Counted from the first letter of the stretch, positions 8,369 through 15,847 are shown. The stretch is 32,451 nucleotides of DNA from Candidatus Thermoplasmatota archaeon (GCA_030018475.1 JASEFT010000005.1:1-32451), one strand, 5' to 3'. The notes: generated from the letters alone by a model not told the origin. Numbers and translations are program-made.

Positions 8369-8685
8369 AAATTCCTAAACTTTACATTCTCACAATGGTC
8401 ATACTGATGATTCTAGGATTTTTTATATTCGCAGTTACTTTTAGAGTTATTTCTTTACCAGATATAACCTACCTTTACACAGCGCTATCCACATTCCTTT
8501 TGGGCTGGATTGCTATACTCATATTAGCAATAATAGGCGCTGTGTTCTTAGGAATGTATTTAAGTCATAGAATACTTCTTACAAAGGATTTTACACCTTT
8601 TGAAAAAGCTATGCTGGAAATGAAAGAAGATATAGCTGAGATAAACAGAAAATTGGATAGTATCGAAGGTAAAATCAAGCTTTAG
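8365..8685 (+). CDS. small two-TM membrane protein with C-terminal coiled coil
   Basis: A 106-aa protein with hydrophobic helices at about residues 8-28 and 40-66. A charged helical tail (EKAMLEMKEDIAEINRKLDSIEGKIKL) has heptad spacing and is probably cytoplasmic. It overlaps the upstream lipoprotein gene by four bases (ATGA). The pairing suggests the two work together at the cell surface, but that is inferred from coupling alone. The family is not recognised. Confidence 0.72.
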   Translation: MKIPKLYILTMVILMILGFFIFAVTFRVISLPDITYLYTALSTFLLGWIAILILAIIGAVFLGMYLSHRILLTKDFTPFEKAMLEMKEDIAEINRKLDSIEGKIKL

Positions 8686-8687
8686 AT

Positions 8688-9482
8688 TCAGACTAACTTT
8701 TCGCTGCAGTAACTTCTTCTGGAGCAATTCCTGCATTTACTAACTTTTTTATGGTCTCTATGAACTATTCCTGTCCTTAGAGCTTCGCGCATTCCGTTTG
8801 CCTTTTTGAGTGCAGTTTCTCTGAGCTCGTCACTAATACTGATTTTATATTGGTTCTTACCATATACTAGCATTCCGTAAGCTACTTTACCGTATCTTTC
8901 TTCTGTAATTAATGAATAAGCAACTAGTTGAATTATATGCGAGAATAAAGGGCCTCTTGGTACTCTACCTGCCTTGAACTCTACAGGGACGTAACCGTCG
9001 TTAATTCTAATCACATAGTCTGGCTTGCCTATGAGTTTGTGCTTATTACTTACTAAATTAGGAGAATACTCATCAGCTATATATTCAATTGTACCTGAGG
9101 GTATAGCTGCAACCTCTCTGCTGCTCATTAAAAGTTTAGCCGATTTTAAAGCTACAAAAAGGAAGAAAGCACTAGCTACAAGCCAGATTGCGGCAATTAC
9201 CATTGCAATAATACTCGCTACTACCATCTGCGAGATGTAAATACCTACCCCAACAATGCTCAAAATAGATGCGCTCGTTGCAAGAATGGCAATCATAAAT
9301 TCGCTTGTGAAGAGCTTTTCCTCTTCCTCTTTAATAACTGAGAGACCTCTCTCCAGTTCTTTATGTTCGTCAATACCTTCTTTAAGCTCTTTACCTTTGC
9401 CAGCAATGCCCTTTCTTGCCAGCCACCAGCTTAGAGGGCAATAGGCATATTTTTCAAGTTCGCCTGCAGAAATAAACTCCAT
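8688..9482 (-). CDS. membrane-inserted Cas4-like PD-(D/E)XK nuclease
   Basis: A 264-aa protein with the Cas4/Dna2-type layout. C15 lies in KYAYCPL, D155 in GKPDYVI, the E-x-K site is E168 and K170 in VEFKAG, and Q185 is in QLVAY. C250, C253 and C259 complete a likely 4-Cys Fe-S site with C15. Two adjacent TM helices (about 62-83 and 86-112) are inserted between the first Cys and the nuclease core. I start at the ATG at 9482; the longer frame to 9608 reads through the tRNA gene and is rejected. An AT tract near 9507-9520 is a plausible TATA. No CRISPR array or other cas genes are in the window, so a role in DNA processing outside CRISPR is likely. Confidence 0.82.
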   Translation of the reverse strand: MEFISAGELEKYAYCPLSWWLARKGIAGKGKELKEGIDEHKELERGLSVIKEEEEKLFTSEFMIAILATSASILSIVGVGIYISQMVVASIIAMVIAAIWLVASAFFLFVALKSAKLLMSSREVAAIPSGTIEYIADEYSPNLVSNKHKLIGKPDYVIRINDGYVPVEFKAGRVPRGPLFSHIIQLVAYSLITEERYGKVAYGMLVYGKNQYKISISDELRETALKKANGMREALRTGIVHRDHKKVSKCRNCSRRSYCSEKLV

Positions 9483-9532
9483 GAGAAAATAGTATGAAGA
9501 TATGGCTAAAAATATTTTTTGGGTTTTAAAAA

Positions 9533-9604
9533 AGCCGCTGGAGGGTTTCGAACCCTCGACCTGCTGATTACGAATCAGCTGCTCTACCACTGAGCTACAG
9601 CGGC
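9533..9604 (-). tRNA. tRNA-Thr (anticodon CGT)
   Basis: A full cloverleaf reads on the minus strand. The 7-bp acceptor is GCCGCTG/CAGCGGC, the D arm GCTC...GAGC, and the anticodon stem GCTGA/TCAGC with loop TTCGTAA gives CGT. The variable loop is AGGTC and the T arm GAGGG/CCCTC has loop TTCGAAA. The discriminator base is T. No intron is present and CCA is not encoded. A T-rich stretch follows and can act as terminator. The gene lies 7 nt after the upstream deaminase-family gene. Confidence 0.97.
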
Positions 9605-9611
9605 GCACAAT

Positions 9612-10082
9612 TCAAGGCGCCAGCTTTATTCCGCGCTGCTTGAAATAGTTTCCTGAGCGTAAAGGATATAAAAGTTCAGGAGCTTTTAGTCTTTCAAATA
9701 CTATCTGCGCAAACCTATCACCAATATTTATTTCAACCTCTTTATCACTTGCGTTAAATGCAGAAAGCGTTAAATTACCTTCAAACCCAGCATCTACTTT
9801 ACCGAAAGAGCCTATAATACCTTTCCTTGCAAATGTAGTTCTAAGCCATAGCTGAGCGCACAAGCTTCGGAGCTTAAGATATTCTTTTGTGCTAAGAACG
9901 AACCAAGTCTTTGCCGAAATTTTTATTGAGCCTTCTTTAATACTTAAATTTTTATCAAGAACTAATATTTCTGCAATCGTTAGATCGTAGCCGTTTGGAG
10001 TTAGATTATTGCGGTTAAAAGGCTCTATTGATAGCTCTTTTCTAACTAAAGCTTCTACTATTTCTCTATCTGTAAGTATCAT
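9612..10082 (-). CDS. dCTP deaminase / dUTPase family protein
   Basis: Acts in dUTP removal or dUMP supply. The 156-aa protein has the trimeric dUTPase-fold motifs TPNGYDLTI, RTTFARKGIIG, VDAGFEGNLTL with the Glu, and the C-terminal GDRFAQIVF. Bacterial dCTP deaminases are usually near 190 aa, while a shorter archaeal dUTPase group is about this length. I therefore leave open whether it deaminates dCTP, hydrolyses dUTP or does both. Its start overlaps the flavodoxin stop (four bases), and tRNA-Thr follows 7 nt downstream. Confidence 0.85.
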   Translation of the reverse strand: MILTDREIVEALVRKELSIEPFNRNNLTPNGYDLTIAEILVLDKNLSIKEGSIKISAKTWFVLSTKEYLKLRSLCAQLWLRTTFARKGIIGSFGKVDAGFEGNLTLSAFNASDKEVEINIGDRFAQIVFERLKAPELLYPLRSGNYFKQRGIKLAP

Positions 10083-10513
10083 AGTTTAGAAACTAATGCC
10101 TTACCAAACTCAATGCATCTTTCTAAATCTTTTTTGCTCGGCTTACCTATAACTAATATTTTATCGATTACCTTTATACCATGGCAATCTAAAACTTCAA
10201 AAAGTGTATTAAGACATTTTTCGCCGTCCTGTTTTGTGCCAGAAGTAGCAAGTGCAAAACCTTTTTTGCCCTTTAGTTTACCGTAGACCTCAATACTGTC
10301 ATCAATTACTTTCTTCAGTTCTGCACTAACAGTTCTGAAATAAGTTGGCGAGCCTAACCCAATAATTTTAGCATCGACAAAATCTTGGTTCCTTACCTCA
10401 TTTACAGATTTTAAAATTACATCTAAATTTTTATTTCGCAAACCTTCTGCAACTGCATCAGCTACCTTCTTTGTGTTGCCGGTTCTTGAATGATAAACTA
10501 TAAGAGCTTTCAT
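10079..10513 (-). CDS. flavodoxin-like protein
   Basis: Small FMN-binding electron carrier (144 aa). The phosphate-binding loop is SRTGNT at residues 9-14, after the first strand KALIVYH. Later GLGSPTYF and ALATSGT segments match the two isoalloxazine-contacting loops. No cysteines suggest an iron-sulfur site. The start is the first ATG, and the gene overlaps the downstream deaminase-family gene, so it belongs to the same minus-strand operon. The redox partner is unknown. The pyruvate:ferredoxin oxidoreductase in this window is a possible but unproven electron source. Confidence 0.85.
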   Translation of the reverse strand: MKALIVYHSRTGNTKKVADAVAEGLRNKNLDVILKSVNEVRNQDFVDAKIIGLGSPTYFRTVSAELKKVIDDSIEVYGKLKGKKGFALATSGTKQDGEKCLNTLFEVLDCHGIKVIDKILVIGKPSKKDLERCIEFGKALVSKL

Positions 10514-10543
10514 AATTGTAGATAGATCAGAAAAAGATGAATG

Positions 10544-10936
10544 CTAGCATTTTTCAACTTTTATCACACTGCCTGGAACAACGGTCTTTAATAATTCTAG
10601 ACCGCTTACTACTTTTGCAAATACATTTACTGGCGAATAAGCTAAAGGCTTGCCGCTCTTAGAGATAGGTGTGGCGCCGAAAAATATGCATATACAACGA
10701 CCCTCTACCCAGTAGGCAACGTCGCCAACCTCAACTTCTTCTTGAGCTTTCTCTTCTGCTATTTTCAAAGGCGCTCCAAAATAAATTTCATCACCCCATG
10801 TATTCACATTACTTTCGAGAGGGAGCTTTTCGCAAATCAGCTTAGCTGTTTTAGGGTTTCTATCAATAAGCTCTGCCACTATTTCCTTGTCTTCAATTAT
10901 AAATTTTATTCTAGCCATGCCACCTTTTATTCCCAT
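10544..10936 (-). CDS. cyclophilin-like beta-barrel protein (DUF369/TM1367 type)
   Basis: A 124-130 aa beta-rich protein with the sequence layout of the archaeal/bacterial cyclophilin-like family: a strand of IKFII, then AELIDRNPKTAKLI, the NTWGDEIYFGAP segment, VGDVAYWVEGRCICIFFG and the PVNVFAKV strand. The structural family resembles cyclophilin but lacks its catalytic residues, and its function is not established. Two in-frame ATGs exist, at 10936 and 10918. The first overlaps the preceding gene's stop by 10 nt; the second (MARIKFI) fits family N-termini better. Confidence 0.8.
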   Translation of the reverse strand: MGIKGGMARIKFIIEDKEIVAELIDRNPKTAKLICEKLPLESNVNTWGDEIYFGAPLKIAEEKAQEEVEVGDVAYWVEGRCICIFFGATPISKSGKPLAYSPVNVFAKVVSGLELLKTVVPGSVIKVEKC

Positions 10937-11124
10937 CTGCTCTTAACTTTAAGCCTGCGAAGCATTTCCATAGCATCTATTTCCCTAGGATCTCTGCCTA
11001 GTCTGCAATTAACTTCACTGTAAAGCTCGCCAAAAGAAACGCGATATTCGCATTTACTGCATTCTTTACTTGTTACCTCTTTGCATATATTAGGACAGTA
11101 AGTTTGGAATTTTCTGACGGTCAT
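10927..11124 (-). CDS. small Cys-rich, probably zinc-binding protein
   Basis: A 65-aa protein with Cys at residues 10, 14, 22, 25 and 40. The CxxxC and CxxC pairs could bind zinc. It is otherwise charged and basic near the C-terminus. It overlaps the cyclophilin-like gene and is led by a palindromic TATA at 11148-11161. This makes it the first gene of a likely minus-strand operon running down to the deaminase-family gene and possibly the tRNA. I recognise no named family. Confidence 0.68.
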   Translation of the reverse strand: MTVRKFQTYCPNICKEVTSKECSKCEYRVSFGELYSEVNCRLGRDPREIDAMEMLRRLKVKSRWE

Positions 11125-11147
11125 AATATCAATAATTACTATCCAGA

Positions 11148-11161
11148 GATAAATATTTATC
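11148..11161 (-). promoter_or_regulatory. palindromic TATA upstream of the Cys-rich gene operon
   Basis: GATAAATATTTATC is a perfect 14-nt palindrome centred about 30 nt before the ATG at 11124 on the minus strand. That spacing suits a TATA box. The plus-strand aIF1A gene has a separate AT box (TTTTATTAG, about 11180) close to its ATG at 11202. Confidence 0.45.
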
Positions 11162-11201
11162 CCAGCTCATGAAGAGAACTTTTATTAGCCTGTAAATTAT
11201 A

Positions 11202-11531
11202 ATGAAAAGGAGAATGGCTGAGGTTGAAGAAGCTGAAGAGCTGGGAAAACTACAACTGCCTAAAAAAGGGGAGCTTTTTGCAATAGCGGACCGACTGTTT
11301 GGAGGTAGCAGAATCAAAGTTATATGCTCTGACGGTAAGTCAAGACTTGCTAGGATACCTGGCAAGCTTAAAAAGAAGCTTTGGGTAAGGGCTGGCGATT
11401 TGGTAATAATAAAGCCTTGGGAATTTCAAAACGAGAAGGCTGATATTGTATGGCGCTATACTAGAACTCAAGCAGTCCATTTAAGCAAGAAAGGAATGCT
11501 GCCTAAAGATTTAGATATATTCAGTTACTAA
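11202..11531 (+). CDS. translation initiation factor aIF1A
   Basis: S1/OB-fold factor that binds the 30S A site during initiation (109 aa). The sequence shows the family pattern: a charged N-terminus, then KGELFAIADRLFGGSRIKVIC, DGKSRLARIPGKLKKKLWVRAGDLVIIKPWEFQ and KADIVWRYTRTQA. Start at ATG 11202; a second ATG is four codons in. The next gene, rio1, begins 1 nt after its stop. The order aIF1A-rio1-KH is a common archaeal arrangement that links initiation with small-subunit maturation. Confidence 0.95.
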   Translation: MKRRMAEVEEAEELGKLQLPKKGELFAIADRLFGGSRIKVICSDGKSRLARIPGKLKKKLWVRAGDLVIIKPWEFQNEKADIVWRYTRTQAVHLSKKGMLPKDLDIFSY

Positions 11532-11532
11532 C

Positions 11533-12285
11533 ATGGCAGTAGATGAGCTTGTAAAAGTCAAGCGCAGAATAAAGACTGGAGAGGATAGAAAAGTAGAAGC
11601 TGAAGTTTTCGATAAGCAAACTTTGTTTGCTTTGACGAAATTAATTTCAGATAGGATAGTTGACGAAGTGGAATTTCCTATAGCTACAGGCAAGGAGTCA
11701 AACGTTTTCAGGGCTAGGCAAGCAAAAAATTTTCTTGCCCTTAAAATTTACTGTACTACTACAAGTATATTTAAAGATTTGAGTAAGTACGTTATAGGCG
11801 ACCCTAGATTTGCAGGTATTAAAAAAAAGAACCTCGTATTTGTATGGGCTAGAAAAGAGTATAAAAACTTACAAGCGCTCAGCGAAATTTACGTTCGTGT
11901 GCCTGCACCAATTACATGCAGAGGCAATGTGCTGGTTATGGAATATATAGGCACTGAGCGAAGACCTGCACCAATGCTGAAAGATGTAAAGTTAAAAAGA
12001 CCAATGAAGTTATTCAACGCGTTAGTTGGATATTTAAAGAAAGCCTATAACGATGCGAATCTAGTGCATGGCGATTTTAGCGAATACAACGTTTTAATTG
12101 AAGGTAACGAAAGACCTGTGATAATAGATGTAGGTCAAGCTGTGGTTAGGGAGCATCCTTTAGCGGAGGAGCTACTAGTAAGAGATGTTGCTAATATTGT
12201 GAGTTATTTTAGGAAGTTAGGAGTTAATGCAGAGGTAAATGATATAGTAAAGGCTATAAAAAATGCAGGCCTTAAAAATACCTAA
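11533..12285 (+). CDS. rio1: RIO1-type serine/threonine kinase
   Basis: Atypical kinase/ATPase of small ribosomal subunit maturation (250 aa). It shows the glycine-loop equivalent IATGKESNVFRA, LALKIY with the ATP-binding Lys, the hinge LVMEYIG, the catalytic loop LVHGDFSEYNVL with Asp and Asn, and the metal-binding IIDVGQAV. The HGDxSEYN and IDVxQ pattern separates RIO1 from RIO2. It is sandwiched between aIF1A and the KH-domain gene, which it overlaps by 23 nt, supporting co-expression. Confidence 0.94.
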   Translation: MAVDELVKVKRRIKTGEDRKVEAEVFDKQTLFALTKLISDRIVDEVEFPIATGKESNVFRARQAKNFLALKIYCTTTSIFKDLSKYVIGDPRFAGIKKKNLVFVWARKEYKNLQALSEIYVRVPAPITCRGNVLVMEYIGTERRPAPMLKDVKLKRPMKLFNALVGYLKKAYNDANLVHGDFSEYNVLIEGNERPVIIDVGQAVVREHPLAEELLVRDVANIVSYFRKLGVNAEVNDIVKAIKNAGLKNT

Positions 12286-12781
12286 AGATAGAATTGCTGT
12301 GGTGATAGGCAAGGAAGGCGGTACTAAGAAAGAGTTAGAGTTAAAAATGAATGCTAAACTCAATATAGATTCTGAAACTGGCGAAGTTGAAATAATTATG
12401 AATGAGCCTTATGAAGCGCTTCAAGAGCTTAGAGCTGTAGATATAATAAGAGCCATAGGAAGAGGTTTTTCACCTGAAAAGGCTCTTAATTTATTAAACG
12501 AAAATTTTTATTTTGAAGTTATTGATATAAAAGAGTACGCAGGGAAATCGCAGAAACATATTGCAAGATTGAAGTCGAGAGTAATTGGTAGTGAAGGAAA
12601 GACCAGAAAACTAATTGAAGAGCTTACCGGCGCTTATATCTCTGTCTACGGCTCTGCAGTAAGTGTTATAGCAGAACTTGAAACTTTGAATACTGCTAAA
12701 AAAGCTATAGATATGCTTTTATCTGGCTGCGAGCATTCCACCGTTTATAGATATTTAGAAAGAGCTAGGTCGTTAGCATGA
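12263..12781 (+). CDS. KH-domain pre-rRNA processing protein (Dim2/Pno1-like)
   Basis: A 172-aa protein with two KH domains. The first, about residues 5-75, has the GxxG loop in VIGKEGGTKKELE. The second, about 95-160, has it in VIGSEGKTRKLIEELTGAYISVYG. The archaeal Dim2/Pno1 protein binds the 3' end of 16S rRNA and works with RIO1 and Nob1. The gene overlaps rio1 by 23 nt and overlaps adk by 4 nt (ATGA), so four genes form one plus-strand unit. Confidence 0.93.
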   Translation: MQALKIPKDRIAVVIGKEGGTKKELELKMNAKLNIDSETGEVEIIMNEPYEALQELRAVDIIRAIGRGFSPEKALNLLNENFYFEVIDIKEYAGKSQKHIARLKSRVIGSEGKTRKLIEELTGAYISVYGSAVSVIAELETLNTAKKAIDMLLSGCEHSTVYRYLERARSLA

Positions 12782-13419
12782 GAGTTATTATTTTAGGCGC
12801 GCCAGGCTCTGGCAAAGGCACTCAAGCTAAACTTTTAGAGAGGAATTACAAACTAACTCATTTACCGGCTGGCGATTTGCTAAGAGCTGAGATTGCTAAT
12901 AAAACTGCACTTGGTATGAAAATAGAAAATTATGTAAATAAAGGCAAATTAGCACCTGATAAAATTGTAATTAAAATCATGAAGAGCGCAATTGAAAAGC
13001 ATAGCAATTTCGTACTTGACGGCTTCCCTAGAAATTTAGCTCAAGCTAAAGCGCTCGAAAAAATATGTGATATAGACTTGGCAATAAATATTGAGGTTGA
13101 TGACACTACTGCAGTCAGAAGGCTGTCGAATAGGAGAATATGTGCACAGTGTAATGCTGTCTTTCATTTGGAACTAAATCCTCCCAAGCGCAATAACGTA
13201 TGCGATTTTTGTAGCTCTAAATTAGTGCAAAGAATTGATGATAAAGAAGAAGTTATAAAAGAAAGGTTAAAAGTATATGAGAAAGAGACCTCGCCGTTAA
13301 TAGAATACTACCGTAGCAAGGAAACACTGAAAGTTGTAGATGGGAATAAAAGTATTGAAGAGGTTTTTGAGTGTCTGGAAAAGTGCATTAAAGAGTCGGG
13401 ATTTAAAATAAAAGACTGA
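12778..13419 (+). CDS. adk: adenylate kinase, zinc-LID type
   Basis: Interconverts AMP + ATP with 2 ADP (213 aa). The P-loop GAPGSGKGT is at residues 7-15, the AMP-binding region follows, and DGFPRN is at 81-86. The LID contains C122, C125, C142 and C145, a zinc-binding set. This is the long bacterial-type enzyme rather than the short archaeal adenylate kinase family. The ATGA overlap places it at the end of the aIF1A-rio1-KH operon. It may have come from bacteria by old transfer, although such enzymes also occur in some euryarchaeal groups. Confidence 0.95.
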   Translation: MRVIILGAPGSGKGTQAKLLERNYKLTHLPAGDLLRAEIANKTALGMKIENYVNKGKLAPDKIVIKIMKSAIEKHSNFVLDGFPRNLAQAKALEKICDIDLAINIEVDDTTAVRRLSNRRICAQCNAVFHLELNPPKRNNVCDFCSSKLVQRIDDKEEVIKERLKVYEKETSPLIEYYRSKETLKVVDGNKSIEEVFECLEKCIKESGFKIKD

Positions 13420-13475
13420 CTATTTTCACTACTTTATTGTTCGTCAGTATCGTTGATATCGCTCCGATTACTAAG

Positions 13476-13610
13476 CTACTCACTAGGACTACTGCCAAAA
13501 ACTCTATAGTCCTTTTTTCCAAATTTTACTCCAAACTTACTCTCAAGTAATTTTTCTGCAAGCCAAGAGCCAATAAAGCTGTTAATTCCTGTGACTAAAG
13601 CTCTACTCAT
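13476..13610 (-). pseudogene. N-terminal remnant of an NDP-sugar epimerase/dehydratase
   Basis: A 44-codon minus-strand frame begins at an ATG that overlaps the glycosyltransferase stop as ATGA. The translation MSRALVTGINSFIGSWLAEK, continuing to DYRVFG, matches the Rossmann NAD-binding start of extended short-chain dehydrogenases (TGxxxFIGSxL). It stops at a TAG after residue 44, where a full gene would run about 300 residues. The remaining gap to adk carries no more of the fold. It is best read as a truncated operon partner of the glycosyltransferase. A second frame in the same DNA could encode a short hydrophobic peptide, which I do not trust. Confidence 0.6.
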
Positions 13611-14446
13611 TCCCTTTCACTTATTTTAGCTCTCCTTAGCTTCTCTTTAACCTCTGGTCTTTTACCAACAATTTTACAATAAAGATAGCCTAAGAAACCA
13701 ATTCCTAGTCTTATAAGCTTCCAGATATTTTCGCCTTCGCTTCGCTTGATTTTTACAGCATCTATTAAATTATATTTTTTCCACAAACTGCCGTGCTTGA
13801 GAGTTAGCTCTTTTCTACCAAAGCCATACCAAAAAGACTGCTTTAGAAAGCCTGTTAGTGTCTCTCTTCCATGATGATGCACAATTGCGTTTTCGTTATA
13901 AGTGAATTTGAAGCCTGCATCTATTATTCTATAGTTCAAATCTAATTCCTCAGCTTCCTTAAACCACTCGTCAAAGCCGTTAACTTCGTCAAATACTTCT
14001 TTTCTGTAAGCTAAATTGCAAGCAGGATAGGTTATATCTACACCGCTATGATAAATTTTAACTCTCGGCAAATCTGTAAAGCTTCTGGTACCGATCTTGA
14101 TAGTTTTACCTGCAACTGCATCAGTGCTTTGAGCAAAAGATTTGTCTAATTCAAGTAGCCAAGCGCTGTCTGGAGAGCAATCTGCATCTATAAATGCAAT
14201 TGCATCTCCTTTAGCAATACTAGCGCCAAAATTCCTGCCCCCAGCTCTACTACCAGACTTTATGTAGAATTTAATAAAATCGTACTTCTCAGCATAGCTT
14301 TTTACAAGCTCTGAAGTTCTATCTTTGCTTTCTGCGTCTACTATTATTATTTCGCAAGGCATTTTTGACTGCGCTAATAGTCCATCAAGCAAGCTCGCTA
14401 TGTATTTTTCTGCATTCCTAGTTATAACCACAACGCTTATATCCAT
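13607..14446 (-). CDS. family 2 glycosyltransferase
   Basis: A 279-aa GT-A fold enzyme that transfers a sugar from a nucleotide-sugar donor. It has DISVVVITRNAEKYI at the N-terminus, IIVDAESKDRT, the GSRAGGRNFG segment, the DxD-type IDADCSPD near residue 95, and a C-terminal acceptor region with EELDLNYRI (the ED-like motif). No long TM helix is seen, although a weak hydrophobic stretch lies near 245-260. A minus-strand TATA-like TTTAAATGTATT lies about 20-30 nt upstream of the ATG. Its downstream neighbour is a broken epimerase gene, so this was probably a surface-glycan operon. Confidence 0.88.
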   Translation of the reverse strand: MDISVVVITRNAEKYIASLLDGLLAQSKMPCEIIIVDAESKDRTSELVKSYAEKYDFIKFYIKSGSRAGGRNFGASIAKGDAIAFIDADCSPDSAWLLELDKSFAQSTDAVAGKTIKIGTRSFTDLPRVKIYHSGVDITYPACNLAYRKEVFDEVNGFDEWFKEAEELDLNYRIIDAGFKFTYNENAIVHHHGRETLTGFLKQSFWYGFGRKELTLKHGSLWKKYNLIDAVKIKRSEGENIWKLIRLGIGFLGYLYCKIVGKRPEVKEKLRRAKISERE

Positions 14447-14475
14447 CGCTCTTAAAAACTACAATACATTTAAAA

Positions 14476-14699
14476 CTATAATAATTTCTGCTTGTATTTT
14501 TCAAGAATAAACTCTGCTACACCGCTCATTACCCTCGTTTGCATTATTAAATACTCTCTTACTGTCTTTGGAAATTTCTCACACCATAGAGCAAGTACTA
14601 GATCGAAAAGCGGTTTTTTTTTTCGTGAGAAAATACCCTAAAGTACCTGTACCAATAGCCAATCTCCATGGTAGCCCAAGTGCACTAAAATTTTCCTGG
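14476..14699 (-). pseudogene. C-terminal remnant of an unidentified gene cut by the IS
   Basis: On the minus strand, coding-like sequence runs from the IS edge toward the glycosyltransferase. One frame gives LGLPWRLAIGTGTLGYFL, then a run of ten A bases at about 14614-14623 shifts the frame, and the next frame gives FDLVLALWCEKFPKTVREYL and ends at a TAG at 14476-14478. The two halves read as one protein if a base in the run is lost or gained. The upstream part is missing at the insertion-sequence boundary. I cannot name the family. The gene was in the same orientation as the glycosyltransferase. Confidence 0.5.
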
Positions 14700-14739
14700 T
14701 GTTCAATTTGCTGTGATTAGCTAGTTTCTCACTACTAGA
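14688..14739. repeat. 52-bp direct repeat, copy A (IS left end)
   Basis: A 52-base segment here recurs at 22743-22794 in the same orientation with one mismatch that I can see (G for A after the TTTTCCT). It includes the inverted terminal sequence of the insertion sequence, TGTTCAATTT...GTGATTAG. The two copies bracket about 8 kb of island genes. Confidence 0.9.
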
Positions 14740-14799
14740 TTGTTGTGTTGGCTTTTTGCGTAGTGTTCAAAAGCCTGTGATTTGAGTTAATTTTTTAAG

Positions 14800-15752
14800 T
14801 TGAAGATTATTTACAATCTGGGATGGAAGATGCATACCCACATAAATAAGAGCGGCAGCTCTTTAAGCTTTAGCTTTAGTGTGGGGGGAGGCAAAAGGCA
14901 GAACAAATACGGATTAAAGAGTTTGGCCAATTCTTTTAGTGTAGTAGGTATGGTGTGCTTATGCCCAACTTGTAAACAAACTTAAGCAAAATTGGGGTGT
15001 TAAAATTGCAAGAGCAACCCCTTGGTACTGGGTACAAGAGCTTGGGATGAAAGCTAAACAAGTTTTCGCTAATGAAATTGTTCCAAATTTAAATCGTCCT
15101 AGAGTAATGGAGTTTGATGAGTTTTATGTTAATACTTCTGGAGGCACAGGAGGAATACTTAATGCAATAGATTCAGAAACCTTGCTAAATTTCCATAGCT
15201 CTTTGTGCATGGGAGTAAACACAGAAAAGGCAGAAGAAGTTTTTAAACACCTTCTAGATTTGGGTATCAATCCAGAGATAGGAATCACAGATGATAGCAA
15301 GATCTATCATTCAATCTGGAAATATTTTGGTGCAAAGCACCCCCTTTGTGAATTTCATCTTATGAGAAATATATTCAAAGATTCACAAAAGTTAAAGAGA
15401 ACAAAATCTAAAAAGAAAAGAGAGCGATTACTGAAGAAAATAATAAAAAATTGCAGAATATTTTTTTCACAAAGGAGATTTGGCGAAAAATATAATACAA
15501 CGAATAATCTAGAAAGAATGGAGACATTTCAAAGAGACAGGATCAATAGAATAGTACATTTCGGTAAAGAATCTACTGGAAATAATTTTTTGGAAGATAT
15601 ATAGATTCTATCAGAATTTTAGGAAATTCTCGTTTGGTAAAAGGGCAGGATACTCGCCGGTAGAACTTGCTGGATTAAAACGAGAAGGAAAAGACTGGCT
15701 AGAATATTTAGGAACTCCAAAGCTGAAGTTAAATGTGGAGATGATATTCTAA
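14800..15752 (+). pseudogene. DDE transposase, frameshifted
   Basis: Three pieces make one transposase. The first, from 14800, ends with a GLKSLANSFSVVGM helix. A frame change near 14950 leads to QLVNKLKQNWGVKIARATPW (HTH). Then comes the catalytic core: VMEFDEFYVN (first Asp), GITDDSKIYHSI (second Asp), HPLCEFHLMRN and TTNNLERMETF (probable Glu). A run of six T bases near 15585-15590 shifts the frame again. The next frame gives FYQNFRKFSFGKRAGYSPVE and ends at TAA 15750-15752. A protein-level break at both sites makes it non-functional unless the shifts are assembly errors. Confidence 0.8.
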
Positions 15753-15804
15753 AATGATAAAAATCTAACTGAAAAAGACCCGATCCTTTTAATTTAATAT
15801 TTAC

Positions 15805-15847
15805 AACCCAGTAACGAAAAGGTGTCTAATCACAGGAAAATTGAACA
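15805..15847. repeat. right inverted end of the insertion sequence
   Basis: Read on the minus strand, this matches the left end at 14700-14740. The first 22 positions are nearly the same (TGTTCAATTT, then GTGATTAG), with looser similarity after that. It marks the right boundary of the element. Confidence 0.7.

Larger units (their letters stand above)
14700..15847 (+). mobile_element. insertion sequence with imperfect terminal inverted repeats and a decayed transposase
   Basis: The left end begins TGTTCAATTTGCTGTGATTAG at 14700. The right end, read on the minus strand from 15847, begins TGTTCAATTTTCCTGTGATTAG. Similarity continues weakly for about 40 nt inward. The enclosed 1.15 kb holds a single transposase relic. 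I see no clear target-site duplication next to these ends. The element interrupts an older minus-strand gene whose tail remains at 14476-14699. Its family was not assigned. Confidence 0.75.

Noticed and set aside
8688-9482. CRISPR locus suspected from the Cas4-like gene
   Set aside because: No repeat-spacer array and no other cas genes were seen anywhere in the window.
9483-9608. N-terminal extension of the Cas4-like ORF beginning MRRCSSVVEQ
   Set aside because: This stretch is the translated tRNA-Thr gene plus its flank. The cloverleaf at 9533-9604 is complete, and a natural start (ATG 9482) lies after it.
13418-13535. Short hydrophobic frame (VVLVSSLVIGAISTIL) overlapping the epimerase relic
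   Set aside because: It lacks a good start, overlaps the epimerase-like frame, and hydrophobic short frames are common in AT-rich DNA.
14800-14985. Independent 61-aa gene MKIIYNLGW...
   Set aside because: It aligns in position and content as the N-terminal piece of the frameshifted transposase, within the insertion-sequence boundaries.
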